Positions 40,316-49,746 of a stretch of 64,000 bases of DNA are shown here, piece by piece. Position 1 is the stretch's first letter, and every line of letters begins with the position of its first letter. The position numbers were made by a program, and so were the translations under genes. Source of the stretch: Hydrogenophaga sp. RAC07. Lineage in GTDB: Bacteria; Pseudomonadota; Gammaproteobacteria; Burkholderiales; Burkholderiaceae_C. The stretch lies in contig NZ_CP016449.1 in NCBI RefSeq assembly GCF_001713375.1, positions 620,001 to 684,000 of the forward strand, read 5' to 3'. Under the pieces are notes generated by a model. That model was not told the origin of the DNA and searched no databases. It was given only the letters and a program-made list of their open reading frames with translations.

Positions 40316-41167
40316 CTAGCTTGGCGTGTAAGCCAGGCGGACATAGATGGGAGCGAAGGCCTCGGCCTGTGTCAATTCGATGAGGGTTTCTTTGGCCAGT
40401 TCGAGCATCGCGATGAAGGTGACCACCAGCACGGGCGAGCCCTTTTCGGGATCGAACAGCTCGCCGAACTCGACGAACTTGCGGCCCTGCAGGCGGCGCA
40501 GCACGATGCTCATGTGCTCGCGCACGGAGAGTTCTTCGCGGCTGATCTTGTGGTGCTGCACGAGCTTGGCGCGCTTCAAGATGTCGCGCCAGGCGCTTTG
40601 CAGGTCGATGGGGCTCACGTCGGGGAAGCGCGGCGCCAGGGCCTGCTCCACGTACACCTGCGCTCGCAAAAAATCGCGGCCGTACTGGGGTGCATCGGCC
40701 AGGCGCTGGGCGGCCAGCTTCATCTGCTCGTATTCGAGCAGGCGGCGCACCAGCTCGGCGCGGGGGTCTTCGGCCTCTTCGCCCTCGGCCGTCTTCTTGG
40801 GCGGCAGCAGCATGCGCGACTTGATCTCGATCAGCATGGCCGCCATCAGCAGGTACTCGGCCGCCAGTTCCAGGTTGCTGTTGCGGATCTCGTCCACGTA
40901 GGTGAGGTACTGGCGCGTGACCGCCGCCATCGGGATGTCGAGGATGTTGAAGTTCTGCTTGCGGATCAGGTACAGCAGCAGGTCCAGCGGTCCTTCGAAG
41001 GCTTCCAGAAAGATCTGCAGCGCGTCCGGCGGGATGTAGAGGTCGCGCGGCATGGCGAACAGCGGTTCGCCGTAGAGACGGGCCAGCGCCACGTGGTCCA
41101 CCACGGTGGGCAGCACCGCGTCGAGGCCCTGGGGAGCCTCGTCGAGTGTGTGGACCTCGTTGCCCAT
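40316..41167 (-). CDS. scpA: Segregation and condensation protein A (ScpA)
   Basis: A 283-residue kleisin that bridges the SMC heads in chromosome condensation. The central signature is FEGPLDLLLYLIRKQNFNILDIP at about residues 60-82, then AAEYLLMAAMLIEIKSRMLLP. A winged-helix C-terminal end follows (VVTFIAMLELAKETLIEL). The start at 41167 (MGNEVHTLDEAP) lies 26 bp after the DUF3460 stop. ScpB is not in the window. Confidence 0.93.
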   Translation of the reverse strand: MGNEVHTLDEAPQGLDAVLPTVVDHVALARLYGEPLFAMPRDLYIPPDALQIFLEAFEGPLDLLLYLIRKQNFNILDIPMAAVTRQYLTYVDEIRNSNLELAAEYLLMAAMLIEIKSRMLLPPKKTAEGEEAEDPRAELVRRLLEYEQMKLAAQRLADAPQYGRDFLRAQVYVEQALAPRFPDVSPIDLQSAWRDILKRAKLVQHHKISREELSVREHMSIVLRRLQGRKFVEFGELFDPEKGSPVLVVTFIAMLELAKETLIELTQAEAFAPIYVRLAYTPS

Positions 41168-41193
41168 GTTGCTGTCGGGGGAGCGCCGCCGGA

Positions 41194-41406
41194 TCAGCTG
41201 TGGTCCGAACCGGTCTGGTAGACGTAGGGTTGCTGGGGCACGCGGGCGGTTTCGGCTTCGGCCTGGAAGCTGCGGTCGATGGCCTTGTCCCACAGAAGCG
41301 AGCGGCCCTGGCGCTGCGACTGCTCCAGTCCCGGCTTGTCGGCCTTGAGCTGTTCGATGAACAACGTGGCGTCGGACTTGTAGTCGGGGCGGCGGAAGAA
41401 GGACAT
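41194..41406 (-). CDS. DUF3460 family small protein
   Basis: A 70-residue cytoplasmic protein of a betaproteobacterial family. It opens MSFFRRPDYKSDATLFIEQL, followed by LKADKPGLEQSQRQGRSLLWD, and ends in a polar Tyr/Gln-rich tail. Function is unknown. It sits just before scpA in the same direction, which is its usual neighbour, so it may be co-expressed with condensin genes. Confidence 0.87.
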   Translation of the reverse strand: MSFFRRPDYKSDATLFIEQLKADKPGLEQSQRQGRSLLWDKAIDRSFQAEAETARVPQQPYVYQTGSDHS

Positions 41407-41476
41407 GGTGTTCGGAGCCTGGTGCGGGGAAAGGCGCGATTTTACCGGTCGGCGCCCGGGCCCAGGCGCCCCGGGG

Positions 41477-43120
41477 TCACTCGCAGGTGTTCAGCCGCGC
41501 CGCGAAGCCGGAGCGTTCGATCAGCGAGCGCGGTTGCGGGTGCAGCCCCACCATGCCCAGGTGCCCGCCGCGTTTGTGCACCGCCTTGTGCAGCTGCTCC
41601 AACGCGTCCAGCCCGGTGGTGTCGAGCGAAATCAGCTGGCTGGCGTCCAGCATCACGTTCACTGGCGTTGGCGAACGTTCGACATCGGCCACGATGGGAT
41701 CGATCTTGGCGACGGCGCCGAAGAACAGCGAACCGTAGAGTTTGTAGGTCGCCTGGTGCTCGGTGCGCGCCACCGGCTCGGCACGGAAGATCTCGCTCTG
41801 GCGCCGCACAAACAGCACCACCGCGAGCACCAGCCCGAGCTCCACCGCCACCGTGAGGTCGAAGACGATGGTGACGAAGAAGGTGGACAGCATCATCAAC
41901 CGGTAGTGGTTGCTGAAGTGTTTGAGCCGCCCGAACTCGCGCCATTCGCCCATGTTCCAGGCCACGAACAGCAGCACACCGGCCAGCACCGACAACGGGA
42001 TGTGGTACGCCAGCGGTGCCGCCAGCAGCACCACGGCGGCCAGCGTGAGGGCGTGCACCATGCCCGCCACCGGCGAGGCGGCGCCCGAGCGGATGTTGGT
42101 CACGGTGCGCGCGATGGTGCCGGTGGCGGGCATGCCGCCGAAGAAAGGGACGACTGCGTTGGCAATGCCCTGGGCCATGAGTTCCTGGTTGGGGTCGTGC
42201 TTGGGCGCGTCGCCCAGCTGGTCGGCCACGCGCGCGCACAGCAGCGATTCGATGGCACCCAGCAGCGCGATGGTGAGCGTGGGCGTCACCAACAGGCGCA
42301 CGGTTTCCCACGAGAAGTCGGGCAGGTCGAACACCGGCAGGCCCTGCGGAATGCCGCCAAAGCGCGTGCCCACGGTTTCCACCGGCAGGCTGAGGGCCCA
42401 GGCCAGCAGCGAGAGCGTGATGAGTGCGACGACCGGGCCGGGAATGCGTGAGGTGGCCCTGAGCGCACTCACTGTTTCAATGGCTTCGAGCTGGCGGCGG
42501 AACTGCGAATCCACCGCCCACAGGCGCGGCCACACGACCAGGCCCAGCACACACAGGGCGCCCAGCCCGAGCGCGAACGGGTTGAGGCTGTGGAGGTGGT
42601 CGGCGATGGCCCCGATCTGGCCGAAGAAGTTGGCCGGCATCTTGTCGATGTCCAGCCCCAGCAGGTCGCGCACCTGCGAGAGCGCAATCAGGACCGCGAT
42701 GCCGTTGGTGAATCCGATCACCACGGTGACGGGCACGTAGCGCACCAGCGTGCCCAGGCGGAACAGACCCAGCAGGAAGAGCAGCACGCCGGCGCTGGCG
42801 GTGGAGATCAGCAGGTTGGCCACGCCGTAACGTTCGACGATGCCGTAGACGATGACGATGAAGGCGCCGGCCGGGCCACCGATCTGCATCGAGGTGCCAC
42901 CCAGGGCCGAGATCAGGAAGCCCGCGATGATGGCCGTCCACAGCCCGGCTTCGGGTTGCAGGCCGCTGGCAATTGCAAAGGCCATGGCCAGCGGCAGGGC
43001 CACGATGCCGACCGTGGCACCGGCCCCCACGTCGCGCGCCAGCTTGTCCCGGTTGTAGCCCTGGATGTCTTGAAGCAGTCGCGGACGGAACGGAGCGAGG
43101 GGCGGCAGTCCTTGAAGCAT
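41477..43120 (-). CDS. SulP-family inorganic anion transporter with STAS domain
   Basis: A 547-residue secondary transporter. The SulP membrane domain (about 25-420) begins RDVGAGATVGIVALPLAMAF and includes GGTSMQIGGPAGAFIVIV and NQELMAQGIANAVVPFFGGMPATGTIARTVTN (read in parts). A cytoplasmic STAS domain takes the last 100 residues (MLDASQLISLDTTGLDALEQ). Typical cargo is sulfate, bicarbonate or dicarboxylates; it cannot be chosen from sequence. I use the ATG at 43120; an upstream TTG (43141) is weaker. It is divergent from the lipoprotein gene at 43221. Confidence 0.9.
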   Translation of the reverse strand: MLQGLPPLAPFRPRLLQDIQGYNRDKLARDVGAGATVGIVALPLAMAFAIASGLQPEAGLWTAIIAGFLISALGGTSMQIGGPAGAFIVIVYGIVERYGVANLLISTASAGVLLFLLGLFRLGTLVRYVPVTVVIGFTNGIAVLIALSQVRDLLGLDIDKMPANFFGQIGAIADHLHSLNPFALGLGALCVLGLVVWPRLWAVDSQFRRQLEAIETVSALRATSRIPGPVVALITLSLLAWALSLPVETVGTRFGGIPQGLPVFDLPDFSWETVRLLVTPTLTIALLGAIESLLCARVADQLGDAPKHDPNQELMAQGIANAVVPFFGGMPATGTIARTVTNIRSGAASPVAGMVHALTLAAVVLLAAPLAYHIPLSVLAGVLLFVAWNMGEWREFGRLKHFSNHYRLMMLSTFFVTIVFDLTVAVELGLVLAVVLFVRRQSEIFRAEPVARTEHQATYKLYGSLFFGAVAKIDPIVADVERSPTPVNVMLDASQLISLDTTGLDALEQLHKAVHKRGGHLGMVGLHPQPRSLIERSGFAARLNTCE

Positions 43121-43220
43121 GGGACATGTTACCTTTGGCAACGGTTCGTGAAACTGACAGCCAGGACCTCAAACACTGCGGGTTTACACTGAATTTTTCA
43201 CCCTGAAGAAGGTGCTCCGC

Positions 43221-43739
43221 ATGCGTGGTTTGACTGGCTTTGTTGCCCGAGGATGCCTCCTCGTCCTGCTGAGCGTGGCGATGTTGCTCGCCGCGTGCGA
43301 TGTGAAGAACATCAGCGAACTCGAGGAAGGTGTTTCCACCGAAGCCGACGTGCGCGAACGCTTTGGCGCGCCCGAGGCGGTGTGGGACGGCGAGGACGGC
43401 GCGCAGATCTACGAATACAACCGCCAGCCCGCCGGCCACGTGAACTACATGATCACCATCGGCCCCGACGGGCGTATGGCCGCGCTGCGCCAGGTGCTCA
43501 CCGAGCGCAACTTCGCGCGGGTGGTGCCCGGCATGGCCATGGAAGAGGTGCGCCGCATGCTCGGCAAGCCCATGAAGGTCACCACCTACGACCTCAAGCG
43601 CGAGACGCATTACGACTGGCGCTACATGGACGGCAACAACCAGAACGACTCGAAGGTGTTCACCGCGGTGTTCGACACCGATTTGCGCGTGATCAGGACG
43701 ATGTCGGTACCCGATCCGGACCTGGAAAGGAATCGTTGA
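43221..43739 (+). CDS. BamE-like (SmpA/OmlA fold) lipoprotein
   Basis: A 172-residue outer-membrane lipoprotein candidate. The signal peptide ends in the lipobox LLAAC (Cys 26). Two BamE/SmpA-like repeats follow: ISELEEGVSTEADVRERFGAP with EDGAQIYEYNRQP, and VVPGMAMEEVRRMLGKPMKV with THYDWRYMDG. This two-repeat form is related to, but not the same as, BamE proper. An AAGAAGG ribosome site supports the ATG at 43221. It is convergent with metG; the gap carries one copy of the 83-bp repeat. Confidence 0.85.
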   Translation: MRGLTGFVARGCLLVLLSVAMLLAACDVKNISELEEGVSTEADVRERFGAPEAVWDGEDGAQIYEYNRQPAGHVNYMITIGPDGRMAALRQVLTERNFARVVPGMAMEEVRRMLGKPMKVTTYDLKRETHYDWRYMDGNNQNDSKVFTAVFDTDLRVIRTMSVPDPDLERNR

Positions 43740-43750
43740 CGGGAACACGC

Positions 43751-43827
43751 TCCGCCGCCGGGCGGCCCCAAGGCGGATCAGCCCCCGCGGGGGGCAGCGG
43801 ACCTCGCGCAGCGGGGGAGCGTGGGGG
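43751..43827 (-). repeat. Single inverted copy of the 83-bp dispersed repeat
   Basis: Reading the minus strand, this 77-bp block matches the units at 18049-18297 with only a handful of differences, including GGCGGATC-type arms, the C6/G6 core and the CGCTGCGCG segment. It fills the convergent gap between the BamE-like gene and metG and ends six bases from the metG stop, so it may serve as a two-way transcript end. Confidence 0.82.
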
Positions 43828-43832
43828 TCTGT

Positions 43833-45887
43833 CTACCTGACCCGCATGCCGGGCTTCGCGCCCGGCCACGGATTCAGGATGTGGATGCCGGGCTCTTCCG
43901 TTTCGTCCGCATGGCTGGCGGCCAGCACCATGCCTTCGCTCACGCCGAACTTCATCTTGCGCGGCGCCAGGTTGGCCACCATCACGGTGAGCTTGCCCAC
44001 CAGGTCTTCGGGCGCGTAGGCGCTGGCGATGCCGCTGAACACATTGCGTGTCTTGCCTTCACCCACGTCCAGCGTGAGACGCAGCAGCTTGGTCGAACCT
44101 TCCACAGCTTCGCAGTTGACGATCTGCGCGATGCGCAGGTCGATCTTGCCGAAGTCGTCGATGGTGATGGTGTCGGCGATCGGCTCGCCGCCGGGCACGG
44201 TCAGCTCGACGGCTGGAGCCGGCGGTGGTTCAAACAGCGCATCGAGTTGCTTCACGTCCACGCGCTGCATCAGGTGCTGGTAGGCGTTGATGCCGTGGCC
44301 AGCGCCCAGCAGGCTGGATGCGTCGCTGAACTGCAGTGGCTGGACTTGCAGGAAGGCTTCCACGTTCGTCGCCAGCGCAGGCAGCACCGGCTTGAGGTAG
44401 AGCGTGAGCAGGCGGAAGGCTTCGATGCACGCGGTGCACACGTCGTGCAGGCGGCCGTCCATGCCTTCCTGCTTGGCCAGTTCCCAGGGCTTGTTCTGGT
44501 CCACGTAGGCGTTCACGCGGTCGGCCAGCAGCATCACCTCGCGCAGCGCCTTGCCGTACTCGCGTTCGGCGTAGAGCGCGGTGATCGCGGGCGCGGCGGT
44601 CTGCAGGTGGTCGATGAGGTTGTCGCCGTCGGCCGAGACTTCACCCAGCTTGCCGTTGAAGCGCTTGGCGATGAAGCCGGCCGCGCGCGAGGCGATGTTG
44701 ATGTACTTGCCGATCAGGTCGCTGTTGACCCGCGCCAGGAAGTCGTCGGGGTTGAAGTCGATGTCTTCGTTGCGCGCCGACAGCTTGGCGGCCAGGTAGT
44801 AGCGCAGCCACTCCGGGTTCATGCCCAGGCCCAGGTATTTCAGGGGGTCGAGCCCGGTGCCGCGGCTCTTGCTCATCTTCTCGCCATTGTTCACCGTGAG
44901 GAAGCCGTGCACGAACACCGCGTTGGGTGTCTTGCGGCCACTGAAATGCAGCATGGCCGGCCAGAACAGCGTGTGGAAGGTGATGATGTCCTTGCCGATG
45001 AAGTGGAACTGCTCGGTGGTGGGGTCGGCCATGAAGGCGTCGAAGTCGCGGCCCGTCTTGCCGAACCAGTTCTTCAGCGAGGCGAGGTAACCCACCGGCG
45101 CGTCGAGCCACACATAGAAGTATTTGCCCGGCGCGTCGGGGATCTCGATGCCGAAGTAGGGCGCGTCGCGGCTGATGTCCCAGTCGCCCATCTTGGGCTT
45201 GCCGTCTTCACCGGGCTCGATCCATTCGCTGATCTTGTTCAGCACCTCGGGCTGCACCGCGCCGCTTTGCGTCCACTGGTCCAGGAAGGCCAGGCAGCGC
45301 GGGTCGGAGAGCTTGAAGAAGAAATGCTCCGACTGCTTGAGAACGGGCTTCGCGCCCGACAGGGCCGAGTACGGGTTGATCAGGTCCGTGGGGCTGTAGA
45401 CCTTGCTGCAGACCTCGCAGTTGTCGCCGTACTGGTCCTTGGCGTGGCAGTTGGGGCACTCGCCCTTGATGAAGCGGTCGGGCAGGAACATGCTCTTCTC
45501 GGGGTCGAAGAACTGTTCGATGGTGCGGGTCTCGATCAGGCCGTTGGCCTTGAGGTCGCGGTAGATCTGCTGCGCGAGTTCGTGGTTCTCGGGCGCGTCG
45601 GTGCTGTGCCAGTTGTCGAAAGCGATGTGAAAACCGTCGAGGTAGGGCTTGCGGCCCGCGGCGATGTCGGCCACGAACTGCTGCGGCGTCTTGCCCGCCT
45701 TGTCGGCCGCGATCATGATGGGCGCGCCGTGGGCGTCGTCGGCGCAGACAAAGTGCACCTCGTTGCCCTGCATGCGCTGGAACCTCACCCAGATGTCGGC
45801 CTGGATGTACTCCATGATGTGGCCGATGTGGAAGTTGCCGTTGGCGTAGGGCAGGGCGGTGGTGACGAACAGGCGTCGCTGGCTCAT
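43833..45887 (-). CDS. metG: Methionyl-tRNA synthetase
   Basis: A 684-residue class I synthetase. HIGH is at 20-23 ([18 protein letters not shown]), the zinc knuckle is [17 protein letters not shown], and KMSKS is in [16 protein letters not shown]. The anticodon domain covers about 400-540, and the last 110 residues are a tRNA-binding OB domain ([20 protein letters not shown]). Length fits the long, dimeric form. It is divergent from apbC. Confidence 0.97.
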   Translation of the reverse strand: MSQRRLFVTTALPYANGNFHIGHIMEYIQADIWVRFQRMQGNEVHFVCADDAHGAPIMIAADKAGKTPQQFVADIAAGRKPYLDGFHIAFDNWHSTDAPENHELAQQIYRDLKANGLIETRTIEQFFDPEKSMFLPDRFIKGECPNCHAKDQYGDNCEVCSKVYSPTDLINPYSALSGAKPVLKQSEHFFFKLSDPRCLAFLDQWTQSGAVQPEVLNKISEWIEPGEDGKPKMGDWDISRDAPYFGIEIPDAPGKYFYVWLDAPVGYLASLKNWFGKTGRDFDAFMADPTTEQFHFIGKDIITFHTLFWPAMLHFSGRKTPNAVFVHGFLTVNNGEKMSKSRGTGLDPLKYLGLGMNPEWLRYYLAAKLSARNEDIDFNPDDFLARVNSDLIGKYINIASRAAGFIAKRFNGKLGEVSADGDNLIDHLQTAAPAITALYAEREYGKALREVMLLADRVNAYVDQNKPWELAKQEGMDGRLHDVCTACIEAFRLLTLYLKPVLPALATNVEAFLQVQPLQFSDASSLLGAGHGINAYQHLMQRVDVKQLDALFEPPPAPAVELTVPGGEPIADTITIDDFGKIDLRIAQIVNCEAVEGSTKLLRLTLDVGEGKTRNVFSGIASAYAPEDLVGKLTVMVANLAPRKMKFGVSEGMVLAASHADETEEPGIHILNPWPGAKPGMRVR

Positions 45888-46040
45888 GGGATGGGCTTTC
45901 TTCTGGGGAACCGGCGATTTTAGGCCGGAGGCGTAAGGGATGTCCTCATGGCGATTGTGTGAATGACCCCGGCCGGGGTGGGGCGTTAGACTTCAGCCCG
46001 ACCCGATACCCCCACCCCCCTCTCTGAAGCGAGTTTCCCC

Positions 46041-47132
46041 ATGTCTGTTGATTCCCAGGCGCTGCTGACCGCGCTGCAAGCCGTCATCGATCCGAACACC
46101 GGACGCGACTTCGTCACCAGCAAGGCGCTGAAGAACCTGCAAACCACCGACGGCGATGTGTCGTTCGACGTCGAGCTGGGCTATCCGGCCAAGAGCCAGA
46201 TGCCGGTCTTTCGCAAGGCCTTGATCGCCGCGGCCAAGTCGGTGGCGGGCGTGGACAACGTGTCGGTCAACATGACCATGAAGATCACGGCCCACGCGGT
46301 GCAGCGCGGCGTGCAGGTCATGCCCAATGTGAAGAACATCATTGCCGTGGCCTCGGGCAAGGGCGGCGTGGGCAAGAGCACCACGGCGGTCAACCTGGCG
46401 CTGGCGCTGTCCGCCGAAGGCGCGAAGGTCGGCATCCTGGACGCCGACATCTACGGACCGAGCCAGCCCATGATGATGGGCGTGGAGGGCCGGCCCGAGA
46501 GCGCGGACGGCCAGACCATGGAGCCGCTGGAGAACTACGGCGTGCAGGTGATCTCGATCGGTTTCCTGATCGACCGCGACGAAGCCATGATCTGGCGCGG
46601 CCCCATGGCCACCCAGGCGCTGGAGCAGCTGCTGCGTCAGACCAACTGGAAAGACCTCGACTACCTGATCGTCGACATGCCCCCGGGCACCGGCGACATC
46701 CAGCTCACCCTGAGCCAGCGTGTGCCGCTCACCGGCGCGGTGATCGTGACCACGCCGCAGGACATTGCGCTGCTCGACGCGCGCAAGGGCATCAAGATGT
46801 TCGAAAAGGTGGGCGTGCCCATCCTGGGCATCGTGGAGAACATGGCGGTGCACGTGTGCGAGAAGTGCGGCCACACCGAGCACATCTTTGGCGTGGACGG
46901 TGGCAAGAACATGGCGGCCGAGTACGGCATGGACTACCTCGGCGCGCTGCCACTCAACATGAGCATCCGTGTGCAGGCCGACAGCGGCATGCCGACCGTG
47001 GTGGCCGACCCCGAGGGCGAGATTGCCGCGCTGTACAAGTCGGTCGCGCGCCAGCTGGCGATCAAGATCGCGGCCAAGGCCAAGGACTTCTCCAACAAGT
47101 TCCCGAGCATCAAGATTTCAAAGGAAACCTGA
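46041..47132 (+). CDS. apbC: Iron-sulfur cluster carrier protein ApbC (Mrp)
   Basis: A 363-residue P-loop ATPase that carries Fe-S clusters. An N-terminal DUF59/MIP18 domain covers about 1-95; the deviant Walker A SGKGGVGKST is at 105-114, and DADIYGPSQPMMMG, DYLIVDMPPGTGD and the cluster-binding CxxC in VHVCEKCGHTEHIFG follow. It would feed Fe-S enzymes such as NadA, BoxA or the polyferredoxin in this window, which is inference. A strong terminator follows. Confidence 0.95.
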   Translation: MSVDSQALLTALQAVIDPNTGRDFVTSKALKNLQTTDGDVSFDVELGYPAKSQMPVFRKALIAAAKSVAGVDNVSVNMTMKITAHAVQRGVQVMPNVKNIIAVASGKGGVGKSTTAVNLALALSAEGAKVGILDADIYGPSQPMMMGVEGRPESADGQTMEPLENYGVQVISIGFLIDRDEAMIWRGPMATQALEQLLRQTNWKDLDYLIVDMPPGTGDIQLTLSQRVPLTGAVIVTTPQDIALLDARKGIKMFEKVGVPILGIVENMAVHVCEKCGHTEHIFGVDGGKNMAAEYGMDYLGALPLNMSIRVQADSGMPTVVADPEGEIAALYKSVARQLAIKIAAKAKDFSNKFPSIKISKET

Positions 47133-47162
47133 AGCGGCAGGCGGCCCGTTGAGCATCGAAGA

Positions 47163-47187
47163 AGCCGGCCCAGGGCCGGCTTTTTTT
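47163..47187 (+). terminator. Intrinsic terminator after apbC
   Basis: AGCCGGCC (47163-47170) pairs with GGCCGGCT (47174-47181) around a CAG loop, followed directly by a T run to 47187. It is 30 bp past the apbC stop. Confidence 0.92.
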
Positions 47188-47289
47188 CGCCCGGACCTGT
47201 GTGCAGACGTGGTGCCGATCTAGTGCCAATGCAGTATGGCGTGTCGCCGGCGTTTCGGATGTGATGCTCCATACCCCCGGGAGCTCCAC

Positions 47290-48144
47290 GTGCCACTTGC
47301 GTCCTATCAGATTCGCTGCATGACCCGCAGCCACCTTTCCACTGCCATGCACTGGGCCGCCCGCGAGGGCTGGAACCCGGGCCTGCACGACGGAGATGCC
47401 CTGCACGGCCTCGATCCCGAGGGGTTTTTGATGGGGTGGCTGGGTGATGGACCGGTGGCGTCCATCTCGTGCGTTCGGTACAGCCCGCACTACGCCTTCC
47501 TGGGCTTCTACATCGTGGATCCGCTGCTGCGTGGACACGGGTTGGGCAAAGCCATCTGGGGTGCTTCGCTGGAGCATGTGCGCGGCTGCGTCGTAGGGCT
47601 GGATGGCGTGGTGACGCAGCAGCACAACTACCGCGGTGCCGGCTTTGAACTCGCCTGGTACAACGTGCGCTACCAAGGCGCGGGTCGTTCGGCGGCAGCT
47701 GCGACCGTTCCGCACGTGGTGCCGCTGTCGGACATTCGATTTGAAGCGCTGGCCGCTTACGAGCGGGCCTTTCATCCCGAGCCGCGCCTGGCGTTTCTGC
47801 GGGCCTGGGTGCAGATGCCGCAGAGCCATGCACTCGGGTGGTGGCAAGACGGTGAGCTCAGGGGTTACGGCGTCATCCGGGCCTGTGTGGATGGCCACAA
47901 GCTGGCCCCGTTGTGCGCCGACACGCCCGCCATTGCCGAGGCCCTGTTCGAGGCGCTGTGCGCCCGGGTGCCCGCCACGGACAAGGTTTTCATGGATGTG
48001 CCCGATTGCAACGCCGCGGCCACCCAGCTGGCGTTGCGCCAGGGCATGCAGGCCACCTTTCCGACCGCCCGCATGTACCGCGGTCCGGCGCCGCAACTGG
48101 CGTTCTCGCGCCTGTACGGCCTGACCAGCCTGGAAGTCGGCTGA
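47290..48144 (+). CDS. GNAT-family N-acetyltransferase (two-domain)
   Basis: A 284-residue protein. The GNAT domain (about 10-125) has FLGFYIVDPLLRGHGLGKAI, the acetyl-CoA loop RGHGLGK. A second acetyltransferase-like domain (about 145-280, FEALAAYERAFHPEPRLAF) follows, with GWWQDGELRGYGVIRAC. This layout fits the YitH/HolE acetyltransferase group. I use the GTG at 47290 because a GGGAG site lies just before it; an ATG ten codons later is possible. The substrate is unknown. Confidence 0.82.
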   Translation: MPLASYQIRCMTRSHLSTAMHWAAREGWNPGLHDGDALHGLDPEGFLMGWLGDGPVASISCVRYSPHYAFLGFYIVDPLLRGHGLGKAIWGASLEHVRGCVVGLDGVVTQQHNYRGAGFELAWYNVRYQGAGRSAAAATVPHVVPLSDIRFEALAAYERAFHPEPRLAFLRAWVQMPQSHALGWWQDGELRGYGVIRACVDGHKLAPLCADTPAIAEALFEALCARVPATDKVFMDVPDCNAAATQLALRQGMQATFPTARMYRGPAPQLAFSRLYGLTSLEVG

Positions 48145-48159
48145 TCGGGGTGGCGGGCA

Positions 48160-49716
48160 TCAGGCCTCGGGGGCTTCCCGTTCGCGCAGCCGGAAACGCT
48201 GGATCTTGCCGGTGGCGGTTTTGGGCAGCTCGGGCAGGAACTCGATGAAGCGCGGGTACTTGTAGGGAGCGAGCTTTTCCTTCACGAAGGCTTGCAGCTC
48301 GGCTTCGGTGGCCTGCACGCCATTCTTGAGCACCACGAAAGCCTTGGTCTTGGTCAGACCGTCGGCGTCCGTCTTGCCAATGACGGCAGCCTCCAGCACC
48401 GCGGGGTGCTGCACCAGCGTGGCTTCCACCTCGAACGGGCTCACGTAGATGCCGCTGACCTTGAGCATGTCGTCGTTGCGCCCGGCGTAGGTGCAGTAGC
48501 CCTCGGCATCCCGCGTGTACTTGTCACCGGCCTTGGTCCAGCCGCCCTGGAAGGTGTCGCGGGTCTTGGCGCGGTTGTTCCAGTACATCAGCGCGGCGCT
48601 CGGGCCCTTGATGTAGAGGTCACCGATCTCGCCGTCGGGCACGGGCTGGCCGTCCTCGCCGCGCAGCTCGATCTCGTAGCCCGGCACCGGCTTGCCGGTG
48701 GTGCCGTAGCGCACGTCGCCCGGGCGGTTGGAGAGGAACACGTGCAGCATCTCGGTGGAGCCGATGCCGTCGATGATTTCCACGCCGAAATGGTCGGTCC
48801 AGCGCTGGCCAATGTCTTGCGGCAGCGCTTCACCGGCCGACGAACACAGGCGCAGCGCCACGTCGCTTTTCCTGGGCAGGTCGGGGCTGGCGAGCATGCC
48901 GCCGTAGCCGGTGGGCGCGCCGTAGAAAACCGTGGGCCTGTCTTGTGTGAAACGTTTGAAACAGGCCTGTGGCGTGGGCCGCTCGGCCATCAGCACCACG
49001 CTGGCGCCCACGCTCAGCGGGAAGCTCAGGGCGTTGCCCAGGCCGTAGGCAAAGAACAGCTTGGCGGCGGAAAACACCACGTCGCTCTCGCGCAAGCCCA
49101 GCACGGCCTTGCCGTAGAGCTCGGCCGTCCAGTACAGGTTGGCCTGGGTGTGCACCGTGCCTTTGGGTGCACCGGTGGAGCCGCTGGAAAACAGCCAGAA
49201 GGCGGGTTCGTCGCCGTGCGTGTCGGCCGCTGCGGTGGGTTGACTGCCTGCAACGATCGCAGCGAAATCGTGCGCACCTGGGGGCAGGGGCTCGGTGGCG
49301 CGCGAGACGACCAGGTGCCTCACCTCCGTGGGTTGCAGATCCAGCGCGGTCTGCAGGGTGGGCAGCAGAGCGGCCGACACGATGGCCGCCTGTGCGCGGC
49401 TGTTGGTCAGCATGTAGGCGTAGTCCTGCGCGGTCAGCAGGGTGTTCACCGCCACCGGCACCACGCCGGCGTGCAGCGCGCCGAGGAAGGCCACCACCCA
49501 GTCGCTGCAGTCGTGCATGAGCAGCAGCACGCGCTCTTCGCGGCGCAGGCCCAGCGCGCTGAGCGCACCAGCAAAGCGCTGCACCTGGTCGGCGAGTTCG
49601 CCGTAGCTCAGCGTGCCCTGGTCGTCGATCAGGGCGGTCTTCGCCGCGCGCCCGGTGTTGAGCGCGAGCAGGTGGCGCGCGAAGTTGAAGCGCTCGGGTG
49701 GGGCGGTGGTCGTCAT
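48160..49716 (-). CDS. bclA: Benzoate-CoA ligase
   Basis: A 518-residue AMP-forming acyl-CoA ligase. The P-loop motif is SSGSTGAPKGTVHT (177-190). GIGSTEMLHVFLSNRPGDVRYG-type segments (read near 310) and the C-terminal LPKTATGKIQRFRLRE with the acyl-adenylate Lys are present. YGAPTGYGGMLA and the neighbourhood (boxD, boxR, boxCBA) make benzoate the likely substrate: benzoate + ATP + CoA to benzoyl-CoA. It lies 30 bp after boxD on the minus strand, so it is probably co-transcribed from the boxD/boxR divergent region. 2-Aminobenzoate or halogenated benzoates cannot be excluded. Confidence 0.93.
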   Translation of the reverse strand: MTTTAPPERFNFARHLLALNTGRAAKTALIDDQGTLSYGELADQVQRFAGALSALGLRREERVLLLMHDCSDWVVAFLGALHAGVVPVAVNTLLTAQDYAYMLTNSRAQAAIVSAALLPTLQTALDLQPTEVRHLVVSRATEPLPPGAHDFAAIVAGSQPTAAADTHGDEPAFWLFSSGSTGAPKGTVHTQANLYWTAELYGKAVLGLRESDVVFSAAKLFFAYGLGNALSFPLSVGASVVLMAERPTPQACFKRFTQDRPTVFYGAPTGYGGMLASPDLPRKSDVALRLCSSAGEALPQDIGQRWTDHFGVEIIDGIGSTEMLHVFLSNRPGDVRYGTTGKPVPGYEIELRGEDGQPVPDGEIGDLYIKGPSAALMYWNNRAKTRDTFQGGWTKAGDKYTRDAEGYCTYAGRNDDMLKVSGIYVSPFEVEATLVQHPAVLEAAVIGKTDADGLTKTKAFVVLKNGVQATEAELQAFVKEKLAPYKYPRFIEFLPELPKTATGKIQRFRLREREAPEA

Positions 49717-49746
49717 GGGTTTGTCTCCTCTGCGGGGTTCGGGTTA

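Noticed and set aside
43821..45923. A 700-codon plus-strand frame across metG
   Set aside because: metG has intact HIGH, KMSKS and zinc motifs on the other strand; the plus frame is compositional.
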